DNA of 64,000 nucleotides from Adineta vaga (Eukaryota; Rotifera), in the NCBI GenBank assembly GCA_021613535.1, contig CP075496.1, forward strand, positions 8,928,001-8,992,000, in the 5' to 3' direction. Below the pieces are notes generated by a model. The model was not told where the DNA came from and did not search any database. It worked only from the letters and a program-made list of their open reading frames with translations. Below, one piece after another: positions 62,109 to 64,000 of the stretch (its first letter is position 1; the number at the start of each line of letters is the position of its first letter). Both the position numbers and the translations under genes were made by a program.

Positions 62109-62960
62109 TTATTTTATTAATCTATTCTTGGTCATCCAATCAACAGCAAAATCCACTAATAGATGTTGTTTTATTAATCGACATTCCGCTAATCCGACTT
62201 TACCTAACTTCGTATTTCCATCTATTGAATCAAATGCCTTGCCAACATCAATAAAATCATCAGCACAATAATCATAATCCATCCATTCAATCCATTCACG
62301 TTTGTTTGTTTCGGGATTTATTACTGCAGCACCACATGAACACTTCTTCTCAGCATTCTCATTGATTTGAAAACGATATTCTGCTAAATGCAATGAAGTA
62401 TTATTTTTATGTTGAACACCTAATAACAATACGTAGCCATTATTTGTACAATCATATAGACGAGCTAATGGAGATTGTTCGCCACAAGCATCATAATGAT
62501 GATCTGTGATCAATTGTGCTTTTTCACCAAGAGCAATTACTGAATAGAGAGGATGTTGACTACGTACCACGCCGGGCCAATGACGAAATGTTTCCGAAAC
62601 TTTACCCATTCTAAATGTTGGAGTTATATCAGATTGATAACCTGGTATTGATTGACGAACAGTATCGAACCATTCGAGTGGTATAAATGGATTGATTCTA
62701 TGTTTGGGGTCTGAATTATCAGCAGTATGAGATGGCATAATAAGAGTTCCATGAGGACCTAATATATCTAATAATACTTGAATAATAGTAACAGCTCCAC
62801 CACAAATCCAACCTATTTTTGATAAAGAACAGTGCACTAATAATGTCATGCCATATGTAATACCAAGTTTTTGAAAATCATCTCTTAATCGTTCAGCCGT
62901 TAAACATGTACCAAATGTTTCATGTGTTTTAGCAATTAAGTTACGTTCTTTCTCACTCAT
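62109..62960 (-). CDS. AAC(3)-family N-acetyltransferase
   Basis: A single-exon protein of 283 aa, the usual size of bacterial aminoglycoside 3-N-acetyltransferases. The family start is clear (LLVHCSLSKIGWICGGA, then GTLIMPSHTADN). The acetyl-CoA and substrate regions follow: HPLYSVIALG and YVLLLGVQHKNNTSLHLAE, with the conserved His and Glu. No signal peptide, so it is cytosolic. It would pass acetyl from acetyl-CoA to an amino group. The native acceptor in an animal is unknown; it need not be an antibiotic. The family is almost wholly bacterial, so horizontal transfer is the best explanation. It converges with the rhamnosidase gene. Confidence 0.92.
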   Translation of the reverse strand: MSEKERNLIAKTHETFGTCLTAERLRDDFQKLGITYGMTLLVHCSLSKIGWICGGAVTIIQVLLDILGPHGTLIMPSHTADNSDPKHRINPFIPLEWFDTVRQSIPGYQSDITPTFRMGKVSETFRHWPGVVRSQHPLYSVIALGEKAQLITDHHYDACGEQSPLARLYDCTNNGYVLLLGVQHKNNTSLHLAEYRFQINENAEKKCSCGAAVINPETNKREWIEWMDYDYCADDFIDVGKAFDSIDGNTKLGKVGLAECRLIKQHLLVDFAVDWMTKNRLIK

Positions 62961-64000
62961 TTTCTACAAAAAAAAGCAAATATTTGTTATAATACTGGCT
63001 ATGTGTTGTCTCTCTCATAAATAATTGTGTAGACAACTATAAGAAGACAATTTGAAATAGAGCAAGTGATAATGATGAATTACTCATTGTATTTGTGTTC
63101 TATTTTACTTTTGGGCATTAAATATATAACGAAAAGTGCTTCTTATCGTTTATCTTCAACGCGATTTGATGTGTAAGAATAGAAAAAAAACGTGAGAACG
63201 ACTAGCAATGAGGCAGCATTTATCTTTTGTTTTTATCATAGTATAAAAAAACACATTATTTCATCATCGTAATGAACTAATTTGTCAGTTACGGAAATCT
63301 ATGGTGGAATTTTGATGATTTTTGTATATATCAGGCGTTTAAGTTAGAGATGAATAAATAAATTTAGATACTGAAAATAAGTAAATCATACGAAAACTCA
63401 AATACGATGTTAGAAGATAAGCATCTTTCTGTTCGTAATGGATACGTGTAGAAACAATCAGTCATTTGTACCGAACATACGTCAAATTTCTTTTCGGTTA
63501 TGATGAAAAGGAAAAAGGAGAGAAATAAAAATGTTTACCTATATAAGAAACTCAAACAGTTTCCATCCCATATGAGATACGGAGAATTTTCTTAGAACTA
63601 GTTGATATTCCTTGTTACCATCGAAAGTATTAGCACAATTTCAATTTCTTTTCTTTGTTTGCTAATATCTCGATAGATTTCGTTCCGAAGGTGTCTCTTT
63701 ATTTCTCAATTATCATTATATTTCATCTCAAATCGTTTCTTATGAACAACTCAAATCACATATTGCTTACGATATATCAGTATTTTAGTTTCTGTTAACA
63801 ATACTTCGACATTTTCTACATGGAACATAATAATTGGAAAATGGCATTGATTATAAACAACTGAACGAAACAAGAATCTATGCTGATCCTGTGTCGTTAT
63901 CCAATAGTGGCATTTCTTCAATCAACATCCGAATGTTTACATGTTTGGATAGCTCTCGATATGACGATGTTCTTCTCTTTAATCAACTGATGATCGAAGA
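62961..64000. other. Right edge, no gene recognised
   Basis: About 1 kb upstream of the acetyltransferase gene. It is AT-rich and has no long open frame on either strand. A gene may begin beyond the edge. Confidence 0.45.

Overview
The window looks like nuclear DNA of a bdelloid rotifer (Adineta/Rotaria/Philodina type). The sequence is AT-rich, gene-dense and carries spliced genes whose GT-AG introns are mostly 38-70 bp. It mixes typical animal genes (SLC16 transporter, Ly6, MAM, kelch, NHL, F-box, GPCRs, alkaline ceramidase, TIR protein) with genes of bacterial or fungal character (GH78 alpha-L-rhamnosidase, AAC(3)-type acetyltransferase, serine beta-lactamase fold, GH19 chitinase, heparinase-like lyase, LtaS-like phosphoglycerol transferase, phosphoglycerate-type glycosyltransferase). 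Such a mixture is known from bdelloids, especially from gene-poor, transfer-rich chromosome regions. The genus is not resolved. No transposon, tRNA, rRNA or CRISPR array was recognised.

Layout. 0.5-5.6 kb: a sigma-class glutathione transferase, a three-exon caspase-like protein that lacks the catalytic cysteine, and a GT25-like glycosyltransferase. 5.9-9.3 kb: a six-exon membrane-anchored heparinase-II/III-like lyase. 10.2-11.5 kb: a broken NHL-repeat gene. 12.8-16.7 kb: a convergent pair, an LtaS-like membrane phosphoglycerol transferase and a GT2/GT81-like glycosyltransferase with one in-frame TGA. 17.2-21.7 kb: an eight-exon monocarboxylate transporter and a small PPxY-bearing membrane protein. 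23-31.5 kb: a GPCR, a decayed ADP-ribosyltransferase gene, a secreted protein of unknown family, a Ly6 protein and a possible cupin. 31.7-38.4 kb: an F-box protein, a MAM protein, a truncated mucin-like gene made of mini-exons, an ARM-TIR-SAM protein and a PDI-like protein. 38.8-40.9 kb: a DHX8/PRP22 helicase pseudogene. 41.3-45.6 kb: a DHCR24-like oxidoreductase, an alkaline ceramidase and a GPCR paralogous to the one at 23 kb. 46-51.5 kb: GH19 chitinase, a vWA protein with a frameshift, a mucin-like type I membrane protein and a kelch protein. 53-63 kb: a beta-lactamase-like hydrolase, a GPCR, a TMEM272-like protein, a rhamnosidase and an AAC(3)-like acetyltransferase.

How it may work together. 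Most intact products are secreted or membrane-bound. Several could process external glycans (lyase, rhamnosidase, chitinase), lipids (ceramidase, DHCR24-like) or foreign small molecules (GST, beta-lactamase-like, AAC(3)-like). The transferase pair at 12.8-16.7 kb may act on glycerol-phosphate or phosphoglycerate substrates. Four genes are clearly broken and two more carry single lesions, so turnover of accessory genes is high here. All exon joins were read by eye from splice sites and reading phase. No database search or RNA evidence was available.
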